Source: Rhizobium sp. NXC14 (lineage in GTDB: Bacteria > Pseudomonadota > Alphaproteobacteria > Rhizobiales > Rhizobiaceae). From it: DNA of 64,000 nt. Each line of letters starts with the position of its first letter. Within the stretch, counting starts at the first letter, position 1. The position numbers and the translations under genes are program-made. The notes below the pieces were generated by a model. That model did not search any database, was not told the DNA's origin, and saw only the letters and a program-made list of their open reading frames with translations. Of this stretch, positions 56,657 to 64,000 are shown in pieces. The stretch is taken from the NCBI RefSeq assembly GCF_002117485.1, contig NZ_CP021030.1, positions 4,256,001 to 4,320,000 on the forward strand. Direction: 5' to 3'.

Positions 56657-57640
56657 ATGGCAGGTGAAACGATTCTTGTGGTCGGCGGCGCCGGTTATAT
56701 CGGCTCGCATACGTGCCTCGACCTGGCGAACAAGGGCTATAGGCCTGTCGTCTTCGATAATTTTTCGAACGGCCATCGCGAGTTCGTCAAATGGGGGCCG
56801 GCTGAAGAGGGCGACATTCGCGATCGTGTCCGGCTGGACGAGGTGCTGGTCAAGCACAAGCCGGCGGCAATCCTTCACTTCGCGGCGCTGATCGAGGTCG
56901 GCGAATCGGTCAAGGATCCGGTTTCATTCTATGAAAATAATGTGATCGGCACTTTGACGCTGCTTTCGGCGGCGCAGGCGGCCGGCGTCAACGCCTTCGT
57001 CTTCTCCTCCACCTGCGCCACCTATGGCCTGCCACAGAGCGTACCGCTCGACGAGACGCACCGGCAGGTGCCGATCAACCCGTATGGGCGGACGAAATAT
57101 ATCGTCGAACAGGCGCTTGCCGATTACGACCAGTACAAGGGCCTGCGCTCGGTGGTGCTGCGTTATTTCAATGCGGCCGGTGCTGATTTCGAAGGTCGGA
57201 TCGGCGAGTGGCACCAGCCGGAAACGCATGCGATTCCCTTGGCGATCGACGCCGCACTCGGCCGTCGCCAGGGCTTCAAGGTGTTCGGTAGCGACTACGA
57301 GACGCGCGACGGCACCTGCGTGCGCGACTACATCCATGTGCTCGATCTTGCCGACGCGCATGTGCGCGCCGTCGAATATCTGCTGAAGGGCGGCGATTCC
57401 GTCGCGCTCAACCTCGGTACCGGCACGGGTACGACGGTCAGGGAATTGCTGGGCGCGATCGAGGACGTGTCGAACCGACCCTTCCCTGTCGAATATATCG
57501 GCCGGCGCGAAGGGGATTCGCATACGCTGGTCGCCAACAACGACAAGGCGCGCGACGTGCTCGGCTGGGTGCCGCAGTATGATCTGTCCGAGATCATAAG
57601 GTCCGCCTGGAACTGGCATGCAAAATCCAACCAGCATTGA
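56657..57640 (+). CDS. galE: UDP-glucose 4-epimerase GalE
   Basis: A 327-residue short-chain dehydrogenase-type enzyme that interconverts UDP-glucose and UDP-galactose for exopolysaccharide and LPS. It has the NAD site VVGGAGYIGSHTCLDLANKG, catalytic Ser/Thr region FSSTCATYGLP and YxxxK in NPYGRTKYIVE, then LRYFNAAGAD. A GGTG-rich site precedes the ATG. Its 3' end overlaps the sulfatase gene by 23 bp. Confidence 0.95.
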   Translation: MAGETILVVGGAGYIGSHTCLDLANKGYRPVVFDNFSNGHREFVKWGPAEEGDIRDRVRLDEVLVKHKPAAILHFAALIEVGESVKDPVSFYENNVIGTLTLLSAAQAAGVNAFVFSSTCATYGLPQSVPLDETHRQVPINPYGRTKYIVEQALADYDQYKGLRSVVLRYFNAAGADFEGRIGEWHQPETHAIPLAIDAALGRRQGFKVFGSDYETRDGTCVRDYIHVLDLADAHVRAVEYLLKGGDSVALNLGTGTGTTVRELLGAIEDVSNRPFPVEYIGRREGDSHTLVANNDKARDVLGWVPQYDLSEIIRSAWNWHAKSNQH

Positions 57641-59195
57641 GTCAAGCAGCATTGAGCCAAAAAGCATTGAGAAGCTCCGCCGGCCTAATATTCTGCTGAT
57701 TACCGCCGACCAATGGCGTGGCGACTGCCTGTCGGCGGTCGGTCATACTTGTGTGAAAACACCTCACATCGATGCACTGGCGCGCGAAGGCACGCTCTTC
57801 CGGCAGCATTATGCCGGGGCCGCCCCGTGCTCTCCGGCCCGGGCCACGCTTTATACCGGCCTTTATCAGATGAACCACCGCGTCTGCCGCAATGGTACGC
57901 CGCTCGACGCTCGCTTCGACAATCTGGCTCTAGCGGCCCGGCGGGCGGGATACGACCCAACGCTGTTCGGCTATACCGACACGGCGCCCGATCCGCGCGG
58001 CATGGATGCGGCTGACCCGCATCTGACCACCTACGAAGGCGTGTTGCCGGGTTTTACCGCTCGCCAACTCCTGCCCGAGCATGAGCGGCAATGGCTCTCA
58101 TGGCTCAGGTCACGTAGGCATGCAAATGCCGTCAGCCGCGACATCCACATCCCCGTCGGTGCGCGAGCCGGCGAAATTTCCGATGCTGCACCAGCCTATT
58201 CCAGCGATGAAACCCAGACCGCCTTCCTGGCCGGCGAGTTCATTCGCTGGATGGGCGAACAGCACCGGCCGTGGTTTGCGCATGTCTCCTTCTTGCGTCC
58301 GCACCCGCCATTCTCAGTGCCGGCGCCGTTCAACCGGATGTACAAGCCGGATGACGGGCCGGCCTTTGCGCGTGCGGAAAACCGCGAAGCGGAACAGGAA
58401 GCTCATCCCTATCTCGCCTATGCCATGCCGCTCACCGACAAGGGCAGCTTCATTCACGGGGCGCAAGGGCCGCTCAGCGCCTGGAGCAGCGAGGACTTCG
58501 CGGCGATCCGGGCAATTTATTACGGGATGATCTCAGAGGTCGATGCGCAGCTCGGCCGGATCTGGCAGGCGCTTAAGGATGCGGGCGCTTGGGAGAATAC
58601 GCTCGTCGTCTTCACCTCGGACCACGCCGAGATGGCGGGAGATCACTGGACGCTCGGCAAGGGTGGCTTCTTCGATGGCAGCTACCATATCCCGTTGATC
58701 ATCCGCGATCCCGCAAACGCTGCGGCCGGCAGGATCGTTGACGATTTCACCAGCGCTGCGGATATTTTTCCCACCTTGTGCGTAAGGCTCGGCATCGAGC
58801 CAAAGAACGGGCGCGACGGTCGGTCGCTGATGCCGTTCATCACGGGCGAGGTCGTCGAAGGCTGGCGCGACGCGATATTCTGGGAATTCGATTTCCGCGA
58901 CATCGCCAAGGGCGAGGCGGAGCGGCATTTCGGGCTGGGGCCGAACCAATGCAACCTCGCAGTGATCCGCGACGATCGGTTCAAATATGTGCATTTTGCC
59001 GCACTGCCGCCGCTGCTCTTCGATCTCAGCAATGATCCGATGGAGCTCGACGATGTCGCGGCCGATCCAGCCTATGCGGCGATCCGGCTTGAATATGCCG
59101 AGAAGTTGCTCTCGCTGAGAGCGCGGCATCTCGACCAGACGCTTGCCTATACCGAGCTGACGGAAAAGGGGCCGGTGACGCACCGACCCCGGTAG
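57618..59195 (+). CDS. sulfatase-family hydrolase
   Basis: A 525-residue alkaline phosphatase-superfamily enzyme. The metal site is NILLITADQWRGDCLSAVG, the formylglycine signature CxPxR is present as APCSPARATLYTGLY (Cys ~72), and the second metal site is VFTSDHAEMAGDHW, with LGKGGFFDGSYHIPLIIRDP. It could be a sulfate or phosphonate ester hydrolase; choline-sulfatase and phosphonate monoester hydrolase are relatives. No signal peptide, so it is cytoplasmic. The start lies inside galE, and AGCATTGAG occurs three times across the junction. Confidence 0.87.
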   Translation: MQNPTSIESSSIEPKSIEKLRRPNILLITADQWRGDCLSAVGHTCVKTPHIDALAREGTLFRQHYAGAAPCSPARATLYTGLYQMNHRVCRNGTPLDARFDNLALAARRAGYDPTLFGYTDTAPDPRGMDAADPHLTTYEGVLPGFTARQLLPEHERQWLSWLRSRRHANAVSRDIHIPVGARAGEISDAAPAYSSDETQTAFLAGEFIRWMGEQHRPWFAHVSFLRPHPPFSVPAPFNRMYKPDDGPAFARAENREAEQEAHPYLAYAMPLTDKGSFIHGAQGPLSAWSSEDFAAIRAIYYGMISEVDAQLGRIWQALKDAGAWENTLVVFTSDHAEMAGDHWTLGKGGFFDGSYHIPLIIRDPANAAAGRIVDDFTSAADIFPTLCVRLGIEPKNGRDGRSLMPFITGEVVEGWRDAIFWEFDFRDIAKGEAERHFGLGPNQCNLAVIRDDRFKYVHFAALPPLLFDLSNDPMELDDVAADPAYAAIRLEYAEKLLSLRARHLDQTLAYTELTEKGPVTHRPR

Positions 59196-59272
59196 AGCGT
59201 TTCCGTCTTCTTCGAATGCCGGGAATGCTCTCTTTATTGGCCAAGTCCAGCAAAACCGCTACTGGAATTGCC
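59193..59272. repeat. palindromic intergenic repeat
   Basis: Starts AGAGCGTTTCC and contains GGGAATGCTCTC and GGAATTGCC, related to the element at 37515-37630. Located between convergent genes, where it may form the shared transcript end. Confidence 0.5.
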
Positions 59273-59277
59273 TCCAA

Positions 59278-59775
59278 TCAACCGAGATAGTCGCGCTTGC
59301 CGATCGGTGCGCCCTGGTTGCGCAGGATGGCGTGGGCGGTGGCGACGTGAAAGTAGAAGTTCGGCAGGGCGAAGGTGGTGACATATTCGTCACCCGGCAG
59401 CACGATGCCGCTCTTGCCCGGCAGAGTGATCTGTCGGCTTTCCGCGCCCTCCAGGGCTTGCGCCGAGAAGCCGGCGAGATAGGCTTCTGTCTTTGCCAGG
59501 CGCTCGCGCAAATGCTCGATAGTCGTCTCGTTATCCTCGAACTTTGGCGCGTGGGTTGCGGTCAGGCGGGCGAGCGTGAACTTGGCGCTGTCGCTGGCCC
59601 GCTGATATTGGCCGGCGAGCGGCAGCATGTCGGATGCAAGCCGCGCGGAGACGAGTATCGCGGGATCGATATTCTTTTCCTTCGCATAGGCTTCAGCCTT
59701 ATCGAGATAGGTCTTCAGGCTGGCGAGGCCGCGCTGGAACATCGGAACGGTAAGGCGATAGATCGAAATGGACAT
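59278..59775 (-). CDS. DUF1993 family protein
   Basis: A 165-residue, mostly helical protein of the DUF1993 family (DinB-like four-helix bundle): SISIYRLTVPMFQRGLASLK, FTLARLTATHAPKFEDNETT, then FALPNFYFHVATAHAILRNQ and a C-terminal GAPIGKRDYLG. Two His residues in the last helix may be metal ligands. Function unknown. The start at MSIS fits the family; a longer in-frame form reads into the promoter region of the sugar transporter. Confidence 0.88.
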   Translation of the reverse strand: MSISIYRLTVPMFQRGLASLKTYLDKAEAYAKEKNIDPAILVSARLASDMLPLAGQYQRASDSAKFTLARLTATHAPKFEDNETTIEHLRERLAKTEAYLAGFSAQALEGAESRQITLPGKSGIVLPGDEYVTTFALPNFYFHVATAHAILRNQGAPIGKRDYLG

Positions 59776-60141
59776 CAGTCTGTCTCCAGAATTTTCAAAA
59801 TGAGGGGCCGCGGCGATGTCGAAGGGCCTGCGGCGGGGCCTGTCTTCGACCTTTCCATAGATGGAGGCTGCCCGCTTCGTGCGCAATGCCGCCGAACGCG
59901 TGTGCCACGCGCAATTCCCATGCATTGCCCCATCAATATCCCGAGTGCCGCTAAAGAGAGGCTTGACGTCTTTCCCAGAAAATGGAATGAATATTCCGCA
60001 GAACAAATTTTACGGTTTGTTTGTTCCGTTTTCGGAACGCCGCGGGAGAGGCGGCGCAGCAAATTGCGGCTTCAGGGCAGATGCCCGGAGCTCCGGCGTG
60101 AGGAGGGTGCAGCCGGGCACCGCTTTGTGGAGGAAGTGAAA
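59776..60141. promoter_or_regulatory. promoter region of the sugar ABC operon with two dyads
   Basis: About 365 bp without a gene. A palindrome GGAATGAATATTCC lies at 59984-59997 and an inverted repeat GAACAAA-N12-TTTGTTC at 60001-60026, preceded by a TTGACG -35-like box (about 59963). The dyads are good operator candidates for a sugar-responsive repressor. No regulator gene is adjacent. Confidence 0.45.
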
Positions 60142-61071
60142 ATGAAAAAGTTTATCCTGGGCACTGCGATGGCGCTCGTCATGTCGACGGCCGCCCACGC
60201 GGAAACGGTTGGCGTCTCTATGGCGAAGTTCGACGACAACTTCCTGACCGTTCTGCGCAACGGCATGACCGATTATGCCAAAACGCTTTCCGGCGTCACG
60301 CTGCAGGTCGAAGACGCACAGAACGACGTTTCCAAGCAGCAGAGCCAGATCCAGAATTTCATCGCCTCCAAGGTCGATGCCATCATCGTCAACCCCGTCG
60401 ATACCGATGCGACCACGGCAATGTCGAAGCTCGCCGCCGATGCCGGCATTCCGCTGGTTTACGTCAACCGCCAGCCGGTCAACGTCGACACGCTTCCGGA
60501 AAAGCAGGCCTTCGTCGCTTCCAACGAGCAGGAATCCGGCACGCTGGAAACCAAGGAAATCTGCCGCATTCTCGGTGGCAAGGGCAAGGCCGTCGTCATC
60601 ATGGGCGAGCTTTCCAACCAGGCTGCCCGCATGCGCACCCAGGACGTTCATGACGTCATCAAGACGGATGAATGCAAGGGCCTTGAGATCGTCGAAGAGC
60701 AGACGGCCAACTGGGATCGCACCCAGGGCGCCGACCTGATGACCAACTGGCTCTCCAGCGGCATCGAATTCGACGCTGTGATCTCCAACAACGACGAAAT
60801 GGCTATCGGCGCCATCCAGGCGCTGAAGGCAGCCGGCAAGGATATGAGCAAGGTTGTTATCGGTGGCGTCGACGCCACCCAGGACGCGCTTGCCGCCATG
60901 CAGGCGGGTGACCTCGACGTCACCGTATTCCAGGACGCTGCCGGCCAGGGCAAGGGCGCACTCGATACGGCGCTCAAGCTTGCCAAGGGCGAAAAGGTCG
61001 AAAAGAAGGTCTACATCCCCTTCCAGCTCGTCACCCCAGAAAACGTCAAGGACTTCGTCGCCAAGAACTGA
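60142..61071 (+). CDS. sugar ABC transporter substrate-binding protein (inositol/ribose type)
   Basis: A 309-residue periplasmic binding protein. Signal peptide residues 1-20 (cleavage after AHA), then the type I fold: GVSMAKFDDNFLTVLRNGMT, ASKVDAIIVNPVDTDATTAM, VYVNRQPVNVD, GVDATQDALAAMQAGDLDVT. It resembles the myo-inositol/rhizopine-binding proteins of rhizobia more than ribose-binding protein, but the ligand is not certain. GAGGAAGTG precedes the ATG. A hairpin follows the gene. Confidence 0.9.
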   Translation: MKKFILGTAMALVMSTAAHAETVGVSMAKFDDNFLTVLRNGMTDYAKTLSGVTLQVEDAQNDVSKQQSQIQNFIASKVDAIIVNPVDTDATTAMSKLAADAGIPLVYVNRQPVNVDTLPEKQAFVASNEQESGTLETKEICRILGGKGKAVVIMGELSNQAARMRTQDVHDVIKTDECKGLEIVEEQTANWDRTQGADLMTNWLSSGIEFDAVISNNDEMAIGAIQALKAAGKDMSKVVIGGVDATQDALAAMQAGDLDVTVFQDAAGQGKGALDTALKLAKGEKVEKKVYIPFQLVTPENVKDFVAKN

Positions 61072-61086
61072 GGCGAGTGCCAAGGA

Positions 61087-61112
61087 GGATGCGGGCTCTG
61101 CCCGCATCCTTT
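61087..61112 (+). terminator. intercistronic hairpin after the binding-protein gene
   Basis: GGATGCGGG/CCCGCATCC with a CTCTG loop and three T residues. It probably attenuates readthrough or stabilises the upstream mRNA so that binding protein exceeds ATPase and permease. Confidence 0.75.
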
Positions 61113-61140
61113 CAGCCTGTCCGTATCCGGAGGAGATGAT

Positions 61141-62682
61141 ATGGCCGTCAGTCCGACAACCATGGCAGCCGTGCGTGCGAGCGGCGCCGTTCCGAATGCG
61201 GAGTTTCTCTTGAGCGCCGAGGGCGTCCGCAAGGAGTTTCCCGGCGTCGTCGCACTCGATGACGTGCAGTTTCGGCTGAAACGCGCCTCAGTGCATGCGC
61301 TGATGGGTGAAAACGGCGCTGGTAAATCGACGTTGATGAAGATCCTCGCCGGAATCTATACGCCCGATAAAGGCGATATTCGCCTCAAAGGGGTCGAGAT
61401 CCAGCTGAAATCTCCGCTCGATGCGCTGGAGAACGGCATAGCCATGATCCATCAGGAGCTGAACCTGATGCCGTTCATGACGGTGGCCGAAAATATCTGG
61501 ATCCGCCGCGAACCGAAGAACCGCTTCGGTTTCATAGACCATGGCGTGATGCATAACATGACCGAGGAGCTGTTTGCCCGGCTCAATATTGATATCGATC
61601 CCGATATCGAAGTCCGGCACCTCTCGGTCGCCAACCGGCAGATGGTCGAGATCGCCAAGGCGGTTTCCTATAATTCCGATGTCCTCATCATGGACGAACC
61701 CACTTCGGCCCTGACGGAGCGCGAGGTCGAGCATCTTTTCCGCATCATCCGCGACCTCAGGTCTGAGGGAATCGGCATCGTCTACATCACCCATAAGATG
61801 AACGAGCTGTTCGAGATCGCCGACGAGTTTTCCGTCTTCCGCGATGGCCGATATATCGGTACGCACGCCTCGACCGACGTCACCCGCGACGACATCATCC
61901 GCATGATGGTCGGGCGTGAGATCACCCAGATGTTTCCGAAGGAACAGGTGCCGATCGGCGAGGTCGTGCTCTCCGTCAAGGATCTTTGCCTCAACGGTGT
62001 CTTCAAGAACGTCTCCTTCGAGGTCAGGGCCGGCGAGATTCTCGGTGTGGCCGGCCTCGTCGGCTCCGGACGGTCGAATGTCGCCGAAACACTGTTCGGC
62101 GTGACGCCGGCAAGCTCCGGCAGGATCGAACTGTTCGGCAAGCCGGTGACGATTTCCTCGCCGACCGAGGCGATCCGTCACCAGATGGCATTCCTGACGG
62201 AGGATCGCAAAGACACCGGCTGCCTGTTGATCTTGGATATTCTGGAAAACATGCAGATCGCCGTCCTGCAGGACAAATTTGTCAAGGGTGGTTTCGTGCA
62301 GCAGGGAGCACTCGAGGCGACCTGCGAAGACATGGCGAAAAGGCTGCGCGTAAAAACCCCCAATCTTTACGAGCGGGTGGAAAACCTTTCGGGCGGCAAT
62401 CAGCAGAAAGTACTGATCGGGCGCTGGCTGCTCACCCATCCGAAGATCCTGATCCTCGATGAACCGACGCGCGGCATCGATGTCGGCGCCAAGGCGGAAA
62501 TCCATCGGCTGGTCACGGAAATGGCGCGAAACGGCGTGGCGGTTATCATGATCTCATCCGAAATGCCCGAGGTTCTCGGCATGAGCGACCGCATCATGGT
62601 CATGCATGAGGGCCTGGTGACCGGTTTCCTCAATCGCGATGAAGCAACGCAGATCAAGGTGATGGAACTGGCTGCGCGGTAA
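61141..62682 (+). CDS. sugar ABC transporter ATP-binding protein (two ABC domains)
   Basis: A 513-residue RbsA/MglA-type ATPase with two tandem cassettes. In the first, Walker A is [14 protein letters not shown] (~residue 57), the signature is [15 protein letters not shown], and Walker B is [15 protein letters not shown]. In the second, Walker A is degenerate (GLVGSGRSN), but [15 protein letters not shown] and [14 protein letters not shown] are intact. This asymmetry is normal for the family. The permease follows after 34 bp. Confidence 0.94.
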   Translation: MAVSPTTMAAVRASGAVPNAEFLLSAEGVRKEFPGVVALDDVQFRLKRASVHALMGENGAGKSTLMKILAGIYTPDKGDIRLKGVEIQLKSPLDALENGIAMIHQELNLMPFMTVAENIWIRREPKNRFGFIDHGVMHNMTEELFARLNIDIDPDIEVRHLSVANRQMVEIAKAVSYNSDVLIMDEPTSALTEREVEHLFRIIRDLRSEGIGIVYITHKMNELFEIADEFSVFRDGRYIGTHASTDVTRDDIIRMMVGREITQMFPKEQVPIGEVVLSVKDLCLNGVFKNVSFEVRAGEILGVAGLVGSGRSNVAETLFGVTPASSGRIELFGKPVTISSPTEAIRHQMAFLTEDRKDTGCLLILDILENMQIAVLQDKFVKGGFVQQGALEATCEDMAKRLRVKTPNLYERVENLSGGNQQKVLIGRWLLTHPKILILDEPTRGIDVGAKAEIHRLVTEMARNGVAVIMISSEMPEVLGMSDRIMVMHEGLVTGFLNRDEATQIKVMELAAR

Positions 62683-62716
62683 TGCGCAGCTTGGAATCGC
62701 CTAAGGGAGGTTTGAT

Positions 62717-63742
62717 ATGAGTACCAAGGCAGCAGAGGGTACGGCCCCGCTCGCAACCCGGCAGAGACGGCGGCGTATGCCGCCGGAACTCAGCATCTTC
62801 CTGGTGCTTGTCGGCATCGCGCTCATCTATGAAGCGCTCGGCTGGATTTTCATCGGCCAAAGCTTCCTGATGAATTCGCAGCGCCTGACAATCATGATCC
62901 TGCAGGTCTCCGTCATCGGCATTATCGCCGTCGGCGTCACGCAGGTCATCATAACAGGCGGCATCGATCTATCATCGGGCTCCGTCGTCGGCATGACGGC
63001 GATGATCGCGACAAGTTTCGCCCAGTCCTCCACCTGGGGGCGGGCCGTTTTCCCCTCGCTGACCGATCTTCCGGCGCTCGTGCCCATCATGATCGGTCTG
63101 CTGATCGGAGCGGCGGCGGGTCTGGCGAACGGCGCGCTCATCGCCTATACGAAGATCCCTCCGTTCATTGCAACGCTTGGCATGTTCGTTTCCGCCAGAG
63201 GTGTTGCCAAGTGGTATACGAAGGGGCAGCCGGTTTCCGGTATCACCGAGCAGTTTCATTTCATCGGGACCAAGGCGTGGCCGGTTGTCGTCTTCCTCGT
63301 TGTTGCACTGATCTTCCACATCGCGCTGCGCTACACCCGCTATGGAAAGTTCACCTACGCCATCGGCGCGAACCCCCAGGCCGCCCGCGTTTCCGGTATC
63401 AACATCGAAGCGCACCTCGTCAAAGTCTATGTGATTGCTGGATTGCTTGCTGGTCTCGCCGGCATCGTCACGGCGGCACGCGCGGAAACCGCGCAGGCGA
63501 GCATGGGTGTCGGATATGAGTTGGACGCGATCGCTGCGACCGTCATCGGCGGCACCTCGCTCACCGGCGGCGTCGGGCGCATCACCGGCACCGTCATCGG
63601 CACCATCATTCTTGGCGTCATGACCTCGGGCTTCACCTTCCTCAGGATCGACGCCTATTATCAGGAGATCGTCAAGGGGTTCATCATCGTCGCGGCCGTC
63701 GTCATCGACGTCTACCGGCAAAAGAAGCGCCGCAAGCACTGA
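62717..63742 (+). CDS. sugar ABC transporter permease (RbsC-like)
   Basis: A 341-residue membrane protein with 8-10 hydrophobic segments. RbsC-family motifs are VTQVIITGGIDLSSGSVVGM and, in the EAA-like region, YAIGANPQAARVSGINIEAH, followed by YELDAIAATVIGGTSLTGG. GGAGG precedes the ATG. Last gene of the transporter operon, closed by a strong terminator. Confidence 0.94.
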   Translation: MSTKAAEGTAPLATRQRRRRMPPELSIFLVLVGIALIYEALGWIFIGQSFLMNSQRLTIMILQVSVIGIIAVGVTQVIITGGIDLSSGSVVGMTAMIATSFAQSSTWGRAVFPSLTDLPALVPIMIGLLIGAAAGLANGALIAYTKIPPFIATLGMFVSARGVAKWYTKGQPVSGITEQFHFIGTKAWPVVVFLVVALIFHIALRYTRYGKFTYAIGANPQAARVSGINIEAHLVKVYVIAGLLAGLAGIVTAARAETAQASMGVGYELDAIAATVIGGTSLTGGVGRITGTVIGTIILGVMTSGFTFLRIDAYYQEIVKGFIIVAAVVIDVYRQKKRRKH

Positions 63743-63769
63743 GCACGACCATGTGATCCGATGATTTTG

Positions 63770-63796
63770 CGGGGGCTTCGGCCCCCGTTTCGCTTT
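63770..63796 (+). terminator. Rho-independent terminator of the sugar ABC operon
   Basis: CGGGGGC-TTCG-GCCCCCG hairpin followed by TTTCGCTTTT. Confidence 0.88.
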
Positions 63797-63900
63797 TGGT
63801 GATGCTCCACGATGCCGATGTCCAAAAAAAGAGGTGGCGAATTCCGTCAGCTTTTCTATTCTGCCGCTTATTGGCCCGCTCGGGCAGCGCAGGAAGACAG

Positions 63901-64000
63901 ATGCAATTCGTATTTGACGGCCACAACGACGTTCTCCTCCGGCTCTGGACACATTCAAAAGACGGCAGCGACCCGATCGCGGAATTCGCAGACGGAACGA
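63901..64000 (+). CDS. membrane dipeptidase (renal dipeptidase family), 5' part only
   Basis: The first 33 codons, cut by the window edge. MQFVFDGHNDVLLRLW contains the HxD zinc motif that opens this metalloprotease family, which cleaves dipeptides including D-amino-acid ones. It follows the inositol-type transporter terminator, so it has its own promoter in the preceding ~100 bp. Confidence 0.8.
   Translation, partial: MQFVFDGHNDVLLRLWTHSKDGSDPIAEFADGT

Overview
The window is chromosomal DNA of an alphaproteobacterium, almost certainly Rhizobium (R. etli / R. leguminosarum group). The evidence is the high GC content, the rhizobial gene order (acnA-ccmABCDG, ftsY-mtaB-dapF, ffh-rpsP-rimM-trmD-rplS, leuC), rhizobial families such as DUF2794, DUF2585 and DUF1223, and several families of short palindromic intergenic repeats. 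It is mostly core genome with two accessory insertions. I saw no insertion sequence, prophage or CRISPR array.

Layout. 1-4.4 kb: a lipoprotein-release-type ABC exporter, a Bax-inhibitor-1 (YbhL) gene with a probable ybhL-type leader, and a GNAT acetyltransferase. 4.4-8.9 kb (minus strand): DUF2794, a secreted DUF1223 protein and aconitase. 9.2-12.3 kb: the cytochrome c maturation operon ccmABCDG, with a pair of inverted 52-bp repeats between ccmA and ccmB. 12.4-21.2 kb: a sulfur-scavenging island, with an internally deleted flavin monooxygenase, two SfnB-type oxidoreductases, a MetINQ-like importer, an FAD protein and cysE. 21.3-26.4 kb: DUF2585, yciB, ftsY (whose acidic N-terminal region has absorbed two of the palindromic repeats in frame), mtaB and dapF. 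27-31.6 kb: ffh, chorismate mutase, rpsP, rimM, trmD and rplS. 31.7-39.7 kb: a polar amino-acid importer, leuC, an aldo/keto reductase, an L,D-transpeptidase, an OmpR-type regulator with a cyclic-nucleotide-binding partner, exonuclease III and LolA. 39.8-49.4 kb: ftsK, amtB-glnK under a sigma-54-type promoter, tesB, a UbiH-type hydroxylase and housekeeping proteins. 55.4-64 kb: small hypotheticals, ThuA, galE with an overlapping sulfatase, and an inositol/ribose-type ABC importer, ending in a partial dipeptidase.

The most interesting locus lies at 49.9-55.2 kb, just beyond a tRNA-Gly gene. It encodes RtcR (CARF plus sigma-54 activator). Divergent from it, behind an excellent sigma-54 promoter, come the Ro60-like protein Rsr, three tandem RNA elements and the RNA ligase RtcB. 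Each RNA element has a long terminal stem carrying a GNCGAANG motif next to CGAATGCCGG and AACTACA, enclosing a T-arm. The first encloses an essentially complete, circularly permuted tRNA: T-arm, 3' acceptor strand, loop, perfectly complementary 5' acceptor strand, then D-arm. These fit bacterial Y RNAs (Yrl type) that mimic tRNA and partner Ro proteins. No rtcA is present. The locus reads as a stress-induced RNA surveillance and ligation module whose guide RNAs are triplicated and differ in how tRNA-like they remain.
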